From Vibrio salilacus (lineage in GTDB: Bacteria; Pseudomonadota; Gammaproteobacteria; Enterobacterales; Vibrionaceae): a DNA stretch of 64,000 nucleotides. The DNA lies in contig NZ_NIVQ01000002.1 of assembly GCF_002811245.1 (NCBI RefSeq), forward strand, positions 124,001 to 188,000, given 5' to 3'. Positions 18,113 to 27,462 of this stretch are shown in pieces. Both the position numbers and the translations under genes were made by a program. The notes beneath the pieces were generated by a model. It was not told where the DNA came from, did no database searches, and saw nothing but the letters and a program-made list of their open reading frames with translations. Position 1 is the stretch's first letter. Each line of letters starts with the position of its first letter.

Positions 18113-19984
18113 ATGCCACAAAATCAAGCTTCTTTGATGAAGCAAAAGCGCTTTCTTCCATACTTCATCACCCAGTTTTTTGGCGCATTTAATGACAACA
18201 TCTTTAAAAATGTGTTGTTGTTGTTTGTGGCTTTCGCAGGTGTTGGGGCTTTACCCGTATCAAGCAATTTATTTATTAACCTCGCCGCCGGACTGTTCAT
18301 TTTACCTTTTTTCCTTTTTTCTGCGTCGGCTGGGGTATTAGCGGATAAATACGAAAAATCCTGGTTTATCCGTAAAGTTAAATTGGCTGAAATTGGCATC
18401 ATGTGCCTGGGCGCTATCGGCTTTATCACCGAGAGCTACGTTATTCTGCTGATATTACTGTTCTTGATGGGCACACAATCCGCCTTCTTTGGTCCGGTCA
18501 AATATGCCCTGTTACCCCAACAATTAAAAGCCAATGAATTAGTACCTGGTAATGCATTAGTCGAGACAGGTACCTTCTTAGCGATTCTTCTTGGCACACT
18601 GGGCGCTGGAGTGATTGCTTCAGCCGATGATGCTAAATATGTTGCCGCCGCGTGCGTCATTGTATTTGCTCTTCTGGGCTATATTTCAAGCTGTTCGATC
18701 CCTTGTGCGCCAGCAAGCAACCCTAACCTCAAGTTTCGCTGGCAGCCAATTAAACAGACCAAACAAACCATCGCCATTGCCAAGGCTGACCCTACTATAT
18801 TTAAAGCACTGATGGCGATTAGCTGGTTTTGGTTTCTAGGCGCGGCGTACTTAACTCAATTCCCAAACTTTACCAAGCTACACCTCAACGGCAGTGAAAG
18901 TGCAGTCTCCTTCCTGCTGGCCCTGTTTTCTATCGGAATTGCGATAGGGTCGCTTGCTTGCGACAAATTATCCAATCATCGTATCGAAGTGGGCATCGTC
19001 CCCTTGGGTAGCTTAGGCATTACCGTCTTTGGCGCTTTAATGGCCACCTCTACACCTGAGACTATGCCGAACATAACGAGCTTTCGTGAATTGATTCACT
19101 ACTCACCACTTTGGCCACTGTTTGCTTACCTATTACTACTTGGAGTGTCAGGTGGCGTGTTCATTGTGCCTCTTTACGCCCTCATGCAACAACGCGCTCA
19201 AGTAAAACAACGCGCTCAAGTGATTGCCGCACTCAATATTTTCAATTCACTGTTTATGGTCGGCAGTGCGGTTCTGGGTATCGTCTGTTTGTCACTTTTA
19301 GAACTGACGATTCCTCAACTCTTCCTATTACTGGCAATATTGAACTTCCTTGTTGCGAGTTATTTGTTTATTCAAGTGCCGATCTTTGTCGTACGCTTTC
19401 TGCTGTGGGTGCTGACCCATACTATGTACCGTGTATCGCATAAGAACTTGCACTACTTACCAGAAAAACAAGGCGCATTACTGATTTGTAACCACGTCAG
19501 TTATATGGATGCCCTGTTGCTTAGTGCCGTCTGTCCACGCTTGATTCGTTTTGTCATGGAAGAAGAGTACGCCAATACGCCAGCGCTGAAAAATTTTCTT
19601 AGCCGCGCAGGAGTCATTCCTATTTCGGCCACCAACCGCCGCTCGATCATTCGCGCTTTCAATCAAGTTGAACATGCCCTTAAGCAAGGGCACATCGTGT
19701 GTATTTTCCCAGAAGGTCGCCTAACCCCTGACGGCGAAATCCACCCTTTTCTGCGCGGTATGGACATCATTTTGAAACGCAGCCCAGTACCTGTTATTCC
19801 TATTGCGTTAAAAGGCATGTGGGGAAGCTATTTCAGTCGACACAAAGGCAAGGCGTGTCAGGGGCTGCCAAGACGTTACTGGTCTCGTATTGAAATAGAA
19901 GTGGGCGAACCTGTCCCTCCCGAATTAGCGTCTACTACAATGATGCAACAAAAAGTTGCACAACTGCGCGGCGATTGGCGTTAA
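18113..19984 (+). CDS. Lysophospholipid-transporter-like MFS protein fused to 1-acylglycerol-phosphate acyltransferase
   Basis: A 623-residue inner-membrane fusion. Residues about 10–410 form a 12-helix MFS carrier of the LplT type (FITQFFGAFNDNIFKNVLLLF at the start). Residues about 430–623 form a PlsC-type acyltransferase with the HX4D motif in CNHVSYMD (~459), FPEGRLTPDG (~533) and VIPIALKGMWG. In E. coli, LplT flips lysophospholipid and Aas re-acylates it. Here transporter and acyltransferase are one chain, but the acyl-ACP synthetase domain of Aas is missing, so it would need acyl-ACP or acyl-CoA made elsewhere. Role inferred: recycling of lysophospholipids. Followed by a hairpin terminator. 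Confidence 0.87.
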   Translation: MPQNQASLMKQKRFLPYFITQFFGAFNDNIFKNVLLLFVAFAGVGALPVSSNLFINLAAGLFILPFFLFSASAGVLADKYEKSWFIRKVKLAEIGIMCLGAIGFITESYVILLILLFLMGTQSAFFGPVKYALLPQQLKANELVPGNALVETGTFLAILLGTLGAGVIASADDAKYVAAACVIVFALLGYISSCSIPCAPASNPNLKFRWQPIKQTKQTIAIAKADPTIFKALMAISWFWFLGAAYLTQFPNFTKLHLNGSESAVSFLLALFSIGIAIGSLACDKLSNHRIEVGIVPLGSLGITVFGALMATSTPETMPNITSFRELIHYSPLWPLFAYLLLLGVSGGVFIVPLYALMQQRAQVKQRAQVIAALNIFNSLFMVGSAVLGIVCLSLLELTIPQLFLLLAILNFLVASYLFIQVPIFVVRFLLWVLTHTMYRVSHKNLHYLPEKQGALLICNHVSYMDALLLSAVCPRLIRFVMEEEYANTPALKNFLSRAGVIPISATNRRSIIRAFNQVEHALKQGHIVCIFPEGRLTPDGEIHPFLRGMDIILKRSPVPVIPIALKGMWGSYFSRHKGKACQGLPRRYWSRIEIEVGEPVPPELASTTMMQQKVAQLRGDWR

Positions 19985-20005
19985 CCACCGACCATTTGCT
20001 AACCA

Positions 20006-20036
20006 CAAGCGTTAAGTTTTTCTTAACGCTTGTTCA
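20006..20036 (+). terminator. Rho-independent terminator
   Basis: Stem caagcgttaag / ttaacgcttg (20006–20016, 20023–20032) after the MFS–acyltransferase stop codon, followed by a short T-containing tail. Confidence 0.6.
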
Positions 20037-20105
20037 ATACAATCGGCTCTCTTTAGCGCGCTGTTTTAGATACACTGCGTCCTCACATAAAATATCTTAC
20101 TGATT

Positions 20106-21029
20106 ATGAACTCACTTTCTAAGTCATCACCCTTTTGGATTGCCGCGACGATCTGTTTAACGCCACTTATTTCATCACCAACGGCGCTAGTGATCGGTTT
20201 CTTGTTAGCCTCATTAGGTCTAGTCCCCACCACCGTTAACCTTGCCAAGATCACCAAAAAGCTACTTGCGTATTCGATTGTAGGTTTAGGGTTTGGTATC
20301 CAGTTTCAACAAGCCCTTGCCGTGACTTCAGACGGCATAGGTCTGATTGTTGCAACGATCATGGGCACGTTATTGATGGGGTGGTGGTTAGCAAAGTTAC
20401 TCGGATTGAACCGGGAAACGGGCTATTTAATCTCGTCAGGAACAGCGATTTGTGGCGGCAGTGCAATTGCCGCCGTTGCTCCCGCGATTCAAGCCAAAGA
20501 TGACCAAGTAGGATTAGCACTAGCAACGGTGTTTATTCTTAACTCCATTGCCTTGTTTGTGTTTCCGGTCATCGGCCATGCACTCAATCTAGACCAAACC
20601 ACCTTTGGCACTTGGGCGGCGATTGCAATTCACGATACGTCTTCGGTTGTTGGTGCTGCGTCTTCCTACGGTGAGCAAGCGCTGACTACCGCAACCACGT
20701 TAAAATTAGCTCGTGCATTGTGGATCATTCCAGTGGCCCTGTTCAGCGCTTTTTTGTTTCGCAATGATTCGAAGAAAATAACCATACCTTACTTTATTTT
20801 CTTTTATTGCGCGGCTATTGCGGTGAGTGATTTTCTACCACAGTTTGAGTTGGTGTACCAAGCGATCTTCGACATCGCAAAACGTGCATTGGTGGTATGT
20901 CTGTTTTTGATTGGCTGTGGTATTTCTTTCGGGAAGCTAAAAAGCGCCGGGCCAAAGCCCTTGCTATTTGGCGTGATCTTGTGGGGATTGATTTCGGCCA
21001 GTTCGCTGGCGTGGTTAACACTGCATTAA
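20106..21029 (+). CDS. YeiH-family putative sulfate exporter
   Basis: A 307-residue inner-membrane protein with about ten transmembrane segments. It has the YeiH family (conserved hypothetical 698) signatures [32 protein letters not shown] and [16 protein letters not shown]. Family members are annotated as sulfate exporters, but transport has been shown for few. No LysR-type regulator (YeiE) lies next to it, unlike in enterobacteria. It has its own promoter region after the upstream terminator. Confidence 0.85.
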   Translation: MNSLSKSSPFWIAATICLTPLISSPTALVIGFLLASLGLVPTTVNLAKITKKLLAYSIVGLGFGIQFQQALAVTSDGIGLIVATIMGTLLMGWWLAKLLGLNRETGYLISSGTAICGGSAIAAVAPAIQAKDDQVGLALATVFILNSIALFVFPVIGHALNLDQTTFGTWAAIAIHDTSSVVGAASSYGEQALTTATTLKLARALWIIPVALFSAFLFRNDSKKITIPYFIFFYCAAIAVSDFLPQFELVYQAIFDIAKRALVVCLFLIGCGISFGKLKSAGPKPLLFGVILWGLISASSLAWLTLH

Positions 21030-21297
21030 TGCTCTCTGGCTTGGTGGACACTTTTGCTTCGGCTCGCAAGCTTGATATTTCGCACTAGCACTAGGGTTGA
21101 GACAAACGCTGATAACTCCATTAATGAACGAAGCAAACCGTCACTATTAATCGCGATTATAATTTGCACTATAATCGCTACGATCAAGCCGACTCTTAAC
21201 ATCGTTATACCCTAATCCCCTTTATATTGGCTTTATTATGAATCAGGGTTATATGATTACTAAATTCGTATTGGCACTATGAAATTACCAAATTAAC
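21030..21297. other. Gene-free stretch
   Basis: About 270 bases between yeiH and the EAL remnant. It contains an AT-rich imperfect palindrome around 21150–21180 (attaatcgcgattataatt…attataatcgc is partly repeated) but no gene, RNA or terminator I can name. Confidence 0.35.
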
Positions 21298-21467
21298 TAA
21301 GTGAGTGTTGCCAGTTCTCCTAGATAGAAACCTTGCAAGTCATCAACAATAATCGTCACCTCCATCCTTCTAAAATGATTACAGACTTCGCTCATCCGCT
21401 CAAAGTCATGAATTTATTCAGATTCAACAATTTCTATACCGACACGAGTCGGGTCTTGCAAGGACAG
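21298..21467 (-). pseudogene. EAL-domain (c-di-GMP phosphodiesterase) remnant
   Basis: The minus strand reads LSLQDPTRVGIEIVESE, a TAA, then IHDFERMSEVCNHFRRM and VTIIVDDLQGFYLGELATL before a TAG. This follows the middle of an EAL domain: the .IEI.E.. strand, the helix .R...V...FR..G and the DDFG..Y.....L segment with its metal-binding DD pair. The EAL motif itself and the C-terminal half are missing and there is an internal stop, so it is a fossil. It sits just after the menE stop codon on the same strand. Confidence 0.5.
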
Positions 21468-21507
21468 TGTATGGCAGCAATAACACATTTTTGATCACAC
21501 CGTATTA

Positions 21508-22908
21508 TCACTGAGTTGGATAATTCAATGTCAACCACTGCTTTACGGCATAGCGTGAGATTTTAATGCCATTCTCGTTTAAACCCGCTGGCATCGTATA
21601 GTAGGCGATGGGCCACTTGAATCGGCTTAGATGACTATCAAGATACTCAGGCATGATGCCACTATCAAAACCATCGGCCGTTATTATGACCGCCACCGGG
21701 CGATGACCAAACTCGAGATCTTCAACTGGCACAACGATGGCGAAATCAATCATAGGATGCCGATTTAATACTTGCTCAATCTCTTCACAATGAATGTTTT
21801 CACCGCCAGAAATAAACTGATTATCAGCTCGACCAATAATGCTTAATTCGTCTCCTAACCACTCACCCAAATCCTTAGTATCAAACCAACCATTGGCGGT
21901 TAGGGGTGTTAACTGTCCACATTGATAGTAACCCGCCGCTAAGGTTTCACCTCCAATGTAGATTCGTTGTCCCTCTAGCTTTAAACGCCGTTTTGCTAGC
22001 AGACGACCTGCACTATACGTGCTATCAACTCGCTTAGCCGTTACCGTAGAGGCGACTTCGGTTAAGCCATAACCCAGCCAGGTCTCAATCCCTCGCTGCG
22101 CCGCTTGCTGACTTAACCTATGATCAACATGGCCACCACCAAGCAACACTTGCTGTAATTGTAACGGCTGCGCACTGTCGAGCAGTCTTCGCAATTGAGT
22201 CACCACTAACGAGGCGTGTGTGACACCTTGAATATCTTGACTTAACTCGCCACTACCAACTTTAAGACCTGCACCACTCAATAACCAACGATAGACAATC
22301 GCCAATCCCGACACATGATAAAGTGGTAAACTGAGCAACCAACAATCACCTTGCTTGAACGGGAAAACGGCCAATAACCCTTGCGCAGAAGCAAAGTGCT
22401 GACGAGAAGTGTGCGCCACCGCTTTCGGCGTTCCTGTTGAGCCAGAGGTAAAGACAATCGAGGCTAATGCATCTTGATCATAGCGGCTTTGCACATCAGG
22501 GTGTAACGACATCGGCGCATGATCGGTTTGAAAAATATGCTCGGCTTCAAGAGTAATAGTGGCCGTACAAGACGCGGATGATAATGGCTGAGTAAACCAA
22601 ACATGGGACTCGCGCGGATCTTGATAGAGGGTCGCTAATTTAACGTCAAGTTCGCTTTTTGTCTGCGGCATGGTCAACGCATTAATCGCGCCTAATTCAA
22701 GACACGCTAAGTAAACCATCAACTGCTCAACGCTATTCTTGCCAACACTGGTGACCACATGGCCAGCTTCGATTCCCTGCTGTGTTAACCCTGCGGCCAC
22801 TTGATCAACCTTATCGGCTAACTCACGCCAAGTGTATTGATGTGTCGGTGTGATCAAAGCAGGCAATAAAGGGCTCTGATGAGCCCAGTGTTTAAGCAAG
22901 GAGCTCAT
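21508..22908 (-). CDS. menE: o-Succinylbenzoate–CoA ligase
   Basis: Activates o-succinylbenzoate to its CoA thioester in menaquinone synthesis. It is a 466-residue ANL-family adenylating enzyme with the P-loop SIVFTSGSTGTPKAVAHT, GYGLTEVAST, the hinge Asp in GWFDTKDLGEW and IIGRADNQFISGGENI. Adjacent genes menC and menB act immediately before and after it in the pathway. Its ATG overlaps the menC stop by 4 bases (ATGA), showing translational coupling. It is the last gene of the men operon. Confidence 0.93.
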   Translation of the reverse strand: MSSLLKHWAHQSPLLPALITPTHQYTWRELADKVDQVAAGLTQQGIEAGHVVTSVGKNSVEQLMVYLACLELGAINALTMPQTKSELDVKLATLYQDPRESHVWFTQPLSSASCTATITLEAEHIFQTDHAPMSLHPDVQSRYDQDALASIVFTSGSTGTPKAVAHTSRQHFASAQGLLAVFPFKQGDCWLLSLPLYHVSGLAIVYRWLLSGAGLKVGSGELSQDIQGVTHASLVVTQLRRLLDSAQPLQLQQVLLGGGHVDHRLSQQAAQRGIETWLGYGLTEVASTVTAKRVDSTYSAGRLLAKRRLKLEGQRIYIGGETLAAGYYQCGQLTPLTANGWFDTKDLGEWLGDELSIIGRADNQFISGGENIHCEEIEQVLNRHPMIDFAIVVPVEDLEFGHRPVAVIITADGFDSGIMPEYLDSHLSRFKWPIAYYTMPAGLNENGIKISRYAVKQWLTLNYPTQ

Positions 22909-23891
22909 GACTGCCAGATAAGCGCTTGTTGGTTAAGTGGTACGACAGGAAGCTCACAGCCTGGCCACGCGACTTCCAACTGCTGAGCAAACAACCCTAT
23001 CGTGTCTAATCCTGGGGTCTCTTGCGGTAATTGCCATGCAGCAAGCCGTGCAAGCTGAGTTAAGCCTAGACTCGACTCAATACTCGAACTAATGATGGCT
23101 TTAATGCCTAGCGATTTGGCAGTGGCGATTAACTCGGCGCAACGCTCAATTGAGCCAATCAAAGTAGGTTTAATAATGATCGCTTTAGCACCATTGTAAT
23201 CTTGCAGTTTAAAGTCATCTTTGCGCACAGAATGTTGCAACGTTTCATCCCAAGCGATGGCAATACCGGTAGCGATGGCAAACGAAAAGCTGTCGCCCGG
23301 CGACTGACAAGGCTCTTCAATAAACGCAATACGTTGACGCAGTGATGGGGCGATTTTCTTAGCGAACTGCAGTGCTTTTTCTGACGTCCACGCGCGATTG
23401 GCATCTAAACGCAATGTTAAATCGGGAATCGACTCCAAAAATAGACTAACAAGCATACCATCACGAATCGGCTCATAAAGGCCAACTTTAATCTTGGCGA
23501 CTTTCTCTCCGGTCATCGCATTGAGTTTTGGCAACAGTTCATCAGGATCACCTGAGCATAACGGCGCGGCTTGATAACAGCCTTGCTCAGGCAAAATACC
23601 ATCAAGCTCAAGTTGCGCCATCGACAAACCAAATGCAACGGAAGGAAACAGTGGCTCTAAATCAAGTTCAACACCTTGTGACCACAGAGCAAGTTGCTCA
23701 ACCACTTGAGCGTAAGTTTCCTCGAGGCTCTCGAGACTAAAACCTGGCAACGGCGCAATTTCACCACGACCTATTTTGTCATCCAGTGCCAGTTCAACAA
23801 TAAACCCTTCTCGCACCGTTAATCGTTGCTCTCGCAAAATCACCCCACTGTCCATCGGCAATTCATAGCGATAGAGTTTGGCTGATCTCAT
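22905..23891 (-). CDS. menC: o-Succinylbenzoate synthase
   Basis: Dehydrates SHCHC to o-succinylbenzoate. It is a 328-residue enolase-superfamily protein with the catalytic Lys in AKIKVGLYE, metal ligands in LRLDANRAW, FIEEPCQSPG and IAWDETL, and the second Lys in IIIKPTLIGS. Gene order menB–menC–menE and the 4-base overlap with menE confirm the assignment within the muconate-lactonising group. A 173-base gap with a hairpin separates it from menB. Confidence 0.93.
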   Translation of the reverse strand: MRSAKLYRYELPMDSGVILREQRLTVREGFIVELALDDKIGRGEIAPLPGFSLESLEETYAQVVEQLALWSQGVELDLEPLFPSVAFGLSMAQLELDGILPEQGCYQAAPLCSGDPDELLPKLNAMTGEKVAKIKVGLYEPIRDGMLVSLFLESIPDLTLRLDANRAWTSEKALQFAKKIAPSLRQRIAFIEEPCQSPGDSFSFAIATGIAIAWDETLQHSVRKDDFKLQDYNGAKAIIIKPTLIGSIERCAELIATAKSLGIKAIISSSIESSLGLTQLARLAAWQLPQETPGLDTIGLFAQQLEVAWPGCELPVVPLNQQALIWQS

Positions 23892-24011
23892 AGCTTAGTC
23901 CTTTTCTTTTATCATTATTATCACCCTCTAACCTTAGCAGTTAGATTGATGATGATTGATTTTGTTTCCACCCAATGCCAATCCGTGATGCTCGGAAGTA
24001 TCACTATTGCA

Positions 24012-24038
24012 TTACGCGCCCGTCTAGTTGGCGCGTAA
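24012..24038 (-). terminator. Intercistronic hairpin in the men operon
   Basis: Perfect 9-base inverted repeat ttacgcgcc (24012–24020) / ggcgcgtaa (24030–24038) in the 173-base gap between menB and menC. No T-run follows on the minus strand, so it may stabilise or partially attenuate the transcript rather than end it. Confidence 0.45.
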
Positions 24039-24064
24039 CGCGAAATTAGCCAAATCGACAAGCA

Positions 24065-24931
24065 TTAAGGATTACGTGGGAACTTATTAAAGTCAGGGCG
24101 ACGTTTTTCATTAAACGCATTACGGCCTTCTTGCCCCTCTTCCGTCATGTAGAACATCATCGTCGCATTGCCCGCTAGCTCTTGCAGACCGGCTTGACCA
24201 TCACAGTCAGCATTCAGCGCTGCTTTAAGACAACGCAGCGCCATTGGGCTATGTTGCAAGGTCTCTCGGCACCAGCGTACGGTCTCTTTCTCTAACAATT
24301 CAATGGGCACAACCGTGTTAACCAACCCCATATCTAACGCCTCCTGGGCGTCATAAAAGCGGCATAGGAACCAAATTTCGCGCGCTTTTTTCTGGCCAAC
24401 AATACGCGCCATGTACGACGCTCCCCAACCGCCGTCAAATGAGCCTACTTTAGGCCCAGTTTGACCAAACTGAGCGTTCTCAGCGGCTATAGTAAGATCA
24501 CACATCATGTGTAATACATGACCGCCACCCACAGCCCAACCTGCTACTGAAGCAATCACAGGTTTAGGACAGGTACGAATTTGACGTTGAAAATCGAGCA
24601 CGTTGAGGTGGTGAGTGCCTGAATCGTCTTGGTAACCGCCGTAATCACCACGGATTTTCTGATCGCCACCAGAGCAAAATGCGTTCTCTCCAAGCCCCGT
24701 CAGGATAATAACGCCCACCCCTTCGTCATAACGAGCATCCGCTAACGCATTAATCATCTCTTTGACAGTTTGTGGCCGAAATGCATTGTGAACTTGCGGA
24801 CGGGCGATGGTGATCTTGGCAATACCATCTGCCGATTTGTGGTACTGAATATCTTCATATTCACCGCTGCAGTCATTCCAGTTTACGGGTGCATAAAGTT
24901 CTTCTTCTGAGATACCGACTGTTTTTGCCAT
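24065..24931 (-). CDS. menB: 1,4-Dihydroxy-2-naphthoyl-CoA synthase
   Basis: Cyclises o-succinylbenzoyl-CoA. It is a 288-residue crotonase-fold enzyme with the oxyanion-hole segments [18 protein letters not shown] and [13 protein letters not shown]. The family-specific [13 protein letters not shown] follows, and the C-terminus is [15 protein letters not shown]. Length and sequence agree with proteobacterial MenB. It lies between menH (28-base gap) and menC. Confidence 0.95.
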   Translation of the reverse strand: MAKTVGISEEELYAPVNWNDCSGEYEDIQYHKSADGIAKITIARPQVHNAFRPQTVKEMINALADARYDEGVGVIILTGLGENAFCSGGDQKIRGDYGGYQDDSGTHHLNVLDFQRQIRTCPKPVIASVAGWAVGGGHVLHMMCDLTIAAENAQFGQTGPKVGSFDGGWGASYMARIVGQKKAREIWFLCRFYDAQEALDMGLVNTVVPIELLEKETVRWCRETLQHSPMALRCLKAALNADCDGQAGLQELAGNATMMFYMTEEGQEGRNAFNEKRRPDFNKFPRNP

Positions 24932-24959
24932 GGTGATTCCTATTCTGTTACTTAGTGAC

Positions 24960-25748
24960 TCAGCTCAAACCATTAAGCTTCAACTGAGCATTGATTATGT
25001 CTGCAAATGCTTGTGGCTGATCTAAATGAACATTGTGCCCAGCATTGACTACCTGGCTAAAAGACAAACCGCTTAGCTTAGCCAACTGACTAAACTTATG
25101 ATCTTTTTCGCCACAAATATAATGTGCTTTTACTCGTGTACGTTTTAGTCCATCAAGTAAGTCATCTTGTTTAGCGAGCGAGGTCACCTCGAGCATATTC
25201 GCCACCGACGGGCCAAGATTAGCACTGCGTTTCGTTACCAGTTGTTGTCTTTGCTCATGGTTTAGCGAACTAAATACCGGCTGTTGATACCAATCGGTTA
25301 ACACCTGTTCAATCGGTTCATTCCGCAACCGCGCCGCCCATTGACAGTCGCTTAACCATCGCGCTTGCTTTCCATCACGATGCGAAAGGCCAAAATTTCC
25401 CCCTTCGACGATCAACATTTGCACATTGAGTTGGGAAAAGTCGCCATTTACAACCCCAGACATCGCAATCCGACCGCCCAGTGAATAGCCCACCAGCACT
25501 ATAGGCCGGTGCGGCATAATATGAGTAAGGAGTGTGTCAGAAATTTGCTTGCAACAATCACCAAAATGACAACAAGCGTCAAGAGCGCTCATGCCATGAC
25601 CCGGTAGGTCAAGACAAATATATGGCCGTGGGCTTAGGTGCTCGGTCACTGAGTACCAATCTTGTCCTGAACCCAATAAACCGTGCAAAAACACCAGCAC
25701 AGCTTGGTGAGTGGTATGAATGTTGGCACTGGCGCGACTATAAAGCAT
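24960..25748 (-). CDS. menH: SHCHC synthase (MenH)
   Basis: An alpha/beta hydrolase that eliminates pyruvate from SEPHCHC. It has [10 protein letters not shown] at the oxyanion site, the nucleophile Ser in [12 protein letters not shown] and the catalytic His in [13 protein letters not shown] place the start at ATG 25748 ([11 protein letters not shown]), inside the last codons of menD. An alternative in-frame TTG at 25763 would add five residues. The 11-base overlap with menD and the following menB are the usual men-operon order. Confidence 0.9.
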   Translation of the reverse strand: MLYSRASANIHTTHQAVLVFLHGLLGSGQDWYSVTEHLSPRPYICLDLPGHGMSALDACCHFGDCCKQISDTLLTHIMPHRPIVLVGYSLGGRIAMSGVVNGDFSQLNVQMLIVEGGNFGLSHRDGKQARWLSDCQWAARLRNEPIEQVLTDWYQQPVFSSLNHEQRQQLVTKRSANLGPSVANMLEVTSLAKQDDLLDGLKRTRVKAHYICGEKDHKFSQLAKLSGLSFSQVVNAGHNVHLDQPQAFADIINAQLKLNGLS

Positions 25749-27462
25749 GAACTTGACGCACAAACTCTTTAAGTTGGCTTGATGCTTGATTGGCCGGCGT
25801 TTGGATCTCGACTAATAACGCCCCTTTACCGCTACTCAAATGCACCTCAACGGCGTGTTGATACTCTGCCAAGGTTTGTGGCCGCGTATAACCTAATTTG
25901 AATTGCTTCGCCGCAAATTCAAAGCCATAACCATGTGGCATCTGATACAAAGTTTGCTTCTGCTGCTCTGGAACTGGCAACAAGTCAAATATCGCGCCAC
26001 CGTCGTTATTGGTGACCACGATAACCATAGGGGTAGTTTGTTTGGTGAGCAGGGCGAGCGAATTAATATCGTACAGCGCTGAAGTATCACCAATGAATAG
26101 CGTTGTCGGGCGATTTGTCACCCGCATTACACCCACTGCAGTGGCAATGATGCCATCAATTCCTGACGCCCCTCGATTTGAGTAAACCTCATAACCATCA
26201 AGGCGACCAAACATATCAACCAGACGAACAAATAAACTGTTACCGAAAAAGATCTGGCTTGATTTTGGAAGTTTGTCGACCGTCAATGCCAATGCAATTT
26301 CATCGACATTAGCGTTACGATTTAAATGGGTAAGAGCCAGCAACGCAATCTGTTCCGCAACTTCAGTCAAGCTATCAGCCCACCCGGTTGTGGTGTGGCC
26401 TATAGTTGGCCATGTCGCCACTAATGAGTCAAAAAAACAGCCAATCTCACACTGATGATGAACCTGCATTAAATGCGCTTGATTGTTTCTCGCGCCATTA
26501 GGCGAAAGGTAATGATAATCAGCATCGCGCCATTCAACTTGTTCGGTTAACCATTGATTTAGCCGCTTAGAGATAATTCGCGCGCCCACTTGCAGCACCA
26601 GTTGACATTGATTAATGATCTCGGCTCGTTGGTGATTTTGCAGCCACAAGTCATAGTGCGCCCAATCAGAACAAACACCAGATTGGGGATCGCACAATAG
26701 TGGCCAACCCAGTTTGTGTGCCAATTGCTGCGCTTTTTTAGCTTCACTAACGGTCACACTACCCAGCACGATGACGCCTTTCTTATCGACAAAGCTTGCA
26801 GTCGGTACAGCCGCTTGCCGCTCGGCATACCACTGCTGACAGTAAGGGCGCTTACTTTGCTGCCATCGAGCCACTTCATCAAGGTAGTCTTGATAAAGCG
26901 CTTTTGGCTGTTCACTATAAAGCGGTTCTGGGAAGGGGCAATTAATGTGTACCGCACTGCCCTGCTTGTTCTGTTGAATCAGCAACTGATCAATCGAAGT
27001 CAGTAACCATTTAAGCGGCGTGAGTAAATTTGGACTCGGCAGATCCAGCGCTGCGGTGACATGGTGAGAAAATATCCCCGACTGAACAATGGCCTGATTA
27101 ACACCGCAACCGACCAATTGAAGTGGTCTATCTGCGGTTAATACCACGAGTTTCTCACCGGTAAGTTTAGCTTCTGCGATCGCCGGAAGCAAATTGGCTA
27201 CGGCGGTACCTGAAGTCACAACAATAGCGACCGGTTTGTTGCTGGCTTTGGCCAACCCTAACGCAAGAAAGCCTAAACCTCTCTCATCAAAATGAGTGTG
27301 CAGGGTGAGCTTTTGATTCTCGTCTGCTTCCAAAGTTAAAGGTGTCGAACGTGAACCAGGAGCGATACAAATATCGCTAACACCGAAACGGGTTAGCTCT
27401 TCAAGCAAGGTTTGACACCAAATACGATTGATCACCGCCTGTTCTATTGCCTTGGTCATCAT
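25738..27462 (-). CDS. menD: SEPHCHC synthase (MenD)
   Basis: Thiamine-diphosphate enzyme joining isochorismate and 2-oxoglutarate. At 574 residues it starts with WCQTLLEELTRFGVSDICIAPGSRSTPLTL and HTHFDERGLGFLALGLAKAS, the MenD signature that includes the cofactor Glu region. The ThDP/Mg binding part is FIGDTSALYDINSL…NNDGGAIFDLLP. It begins one base after the menF stop and overlaps menH at its end, so menF-D-H are tightly coupled. Confidence 0.95.
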   Translation of the reverse strand: MMTKAIEQAVINRIWCQTLLEELTRFGVSDICIAPGSRSTPLTLEADENQKLTLHTHFDERGLGFLALGLAKASNKPVAIVVTSGTAVANLLPAIAEAKLTGEKLVVLTADRPLQLVGCGVNQAIVQSGIFSHHVTAALDLPSPNLLTPLKWLLTSIDQLLIQQNKQGSAVHINCPFPEPLYSEQPKALYQDYLDEVARWQQSKRPYCQQWYAERQAAVPTASFVDKKGVIVLGSVTVSEAKKAQQLAHKLGWPLLCDPQSGVCSDWAHYDLWLQNHQRAEIINQCQLVLQVGARIISKRLNQWLTEQVEWRDADYHYLSPNGARNNQAHLMQVHHQCEIGCFFDSLVATWPTIGHTTTGWADSLTEVAEQIALLALTHLNRNANVDEIALALTVDKLPKSSQIFFGNSLFVRLVDMFGRLDGYEVYSNRGASGIDGIIATAVGVMRVTNRPTTLFIGDTSALYDINSLALLTKQTTPMVIVVTNNDGGAIFDLLPVPEQQKQTLYQMPHGYGFEFAAKQFKLGYTRPQTLAEYQHAVEVHLSSGKGALLVEIQTPANQASSQLKEFVRQVHAL

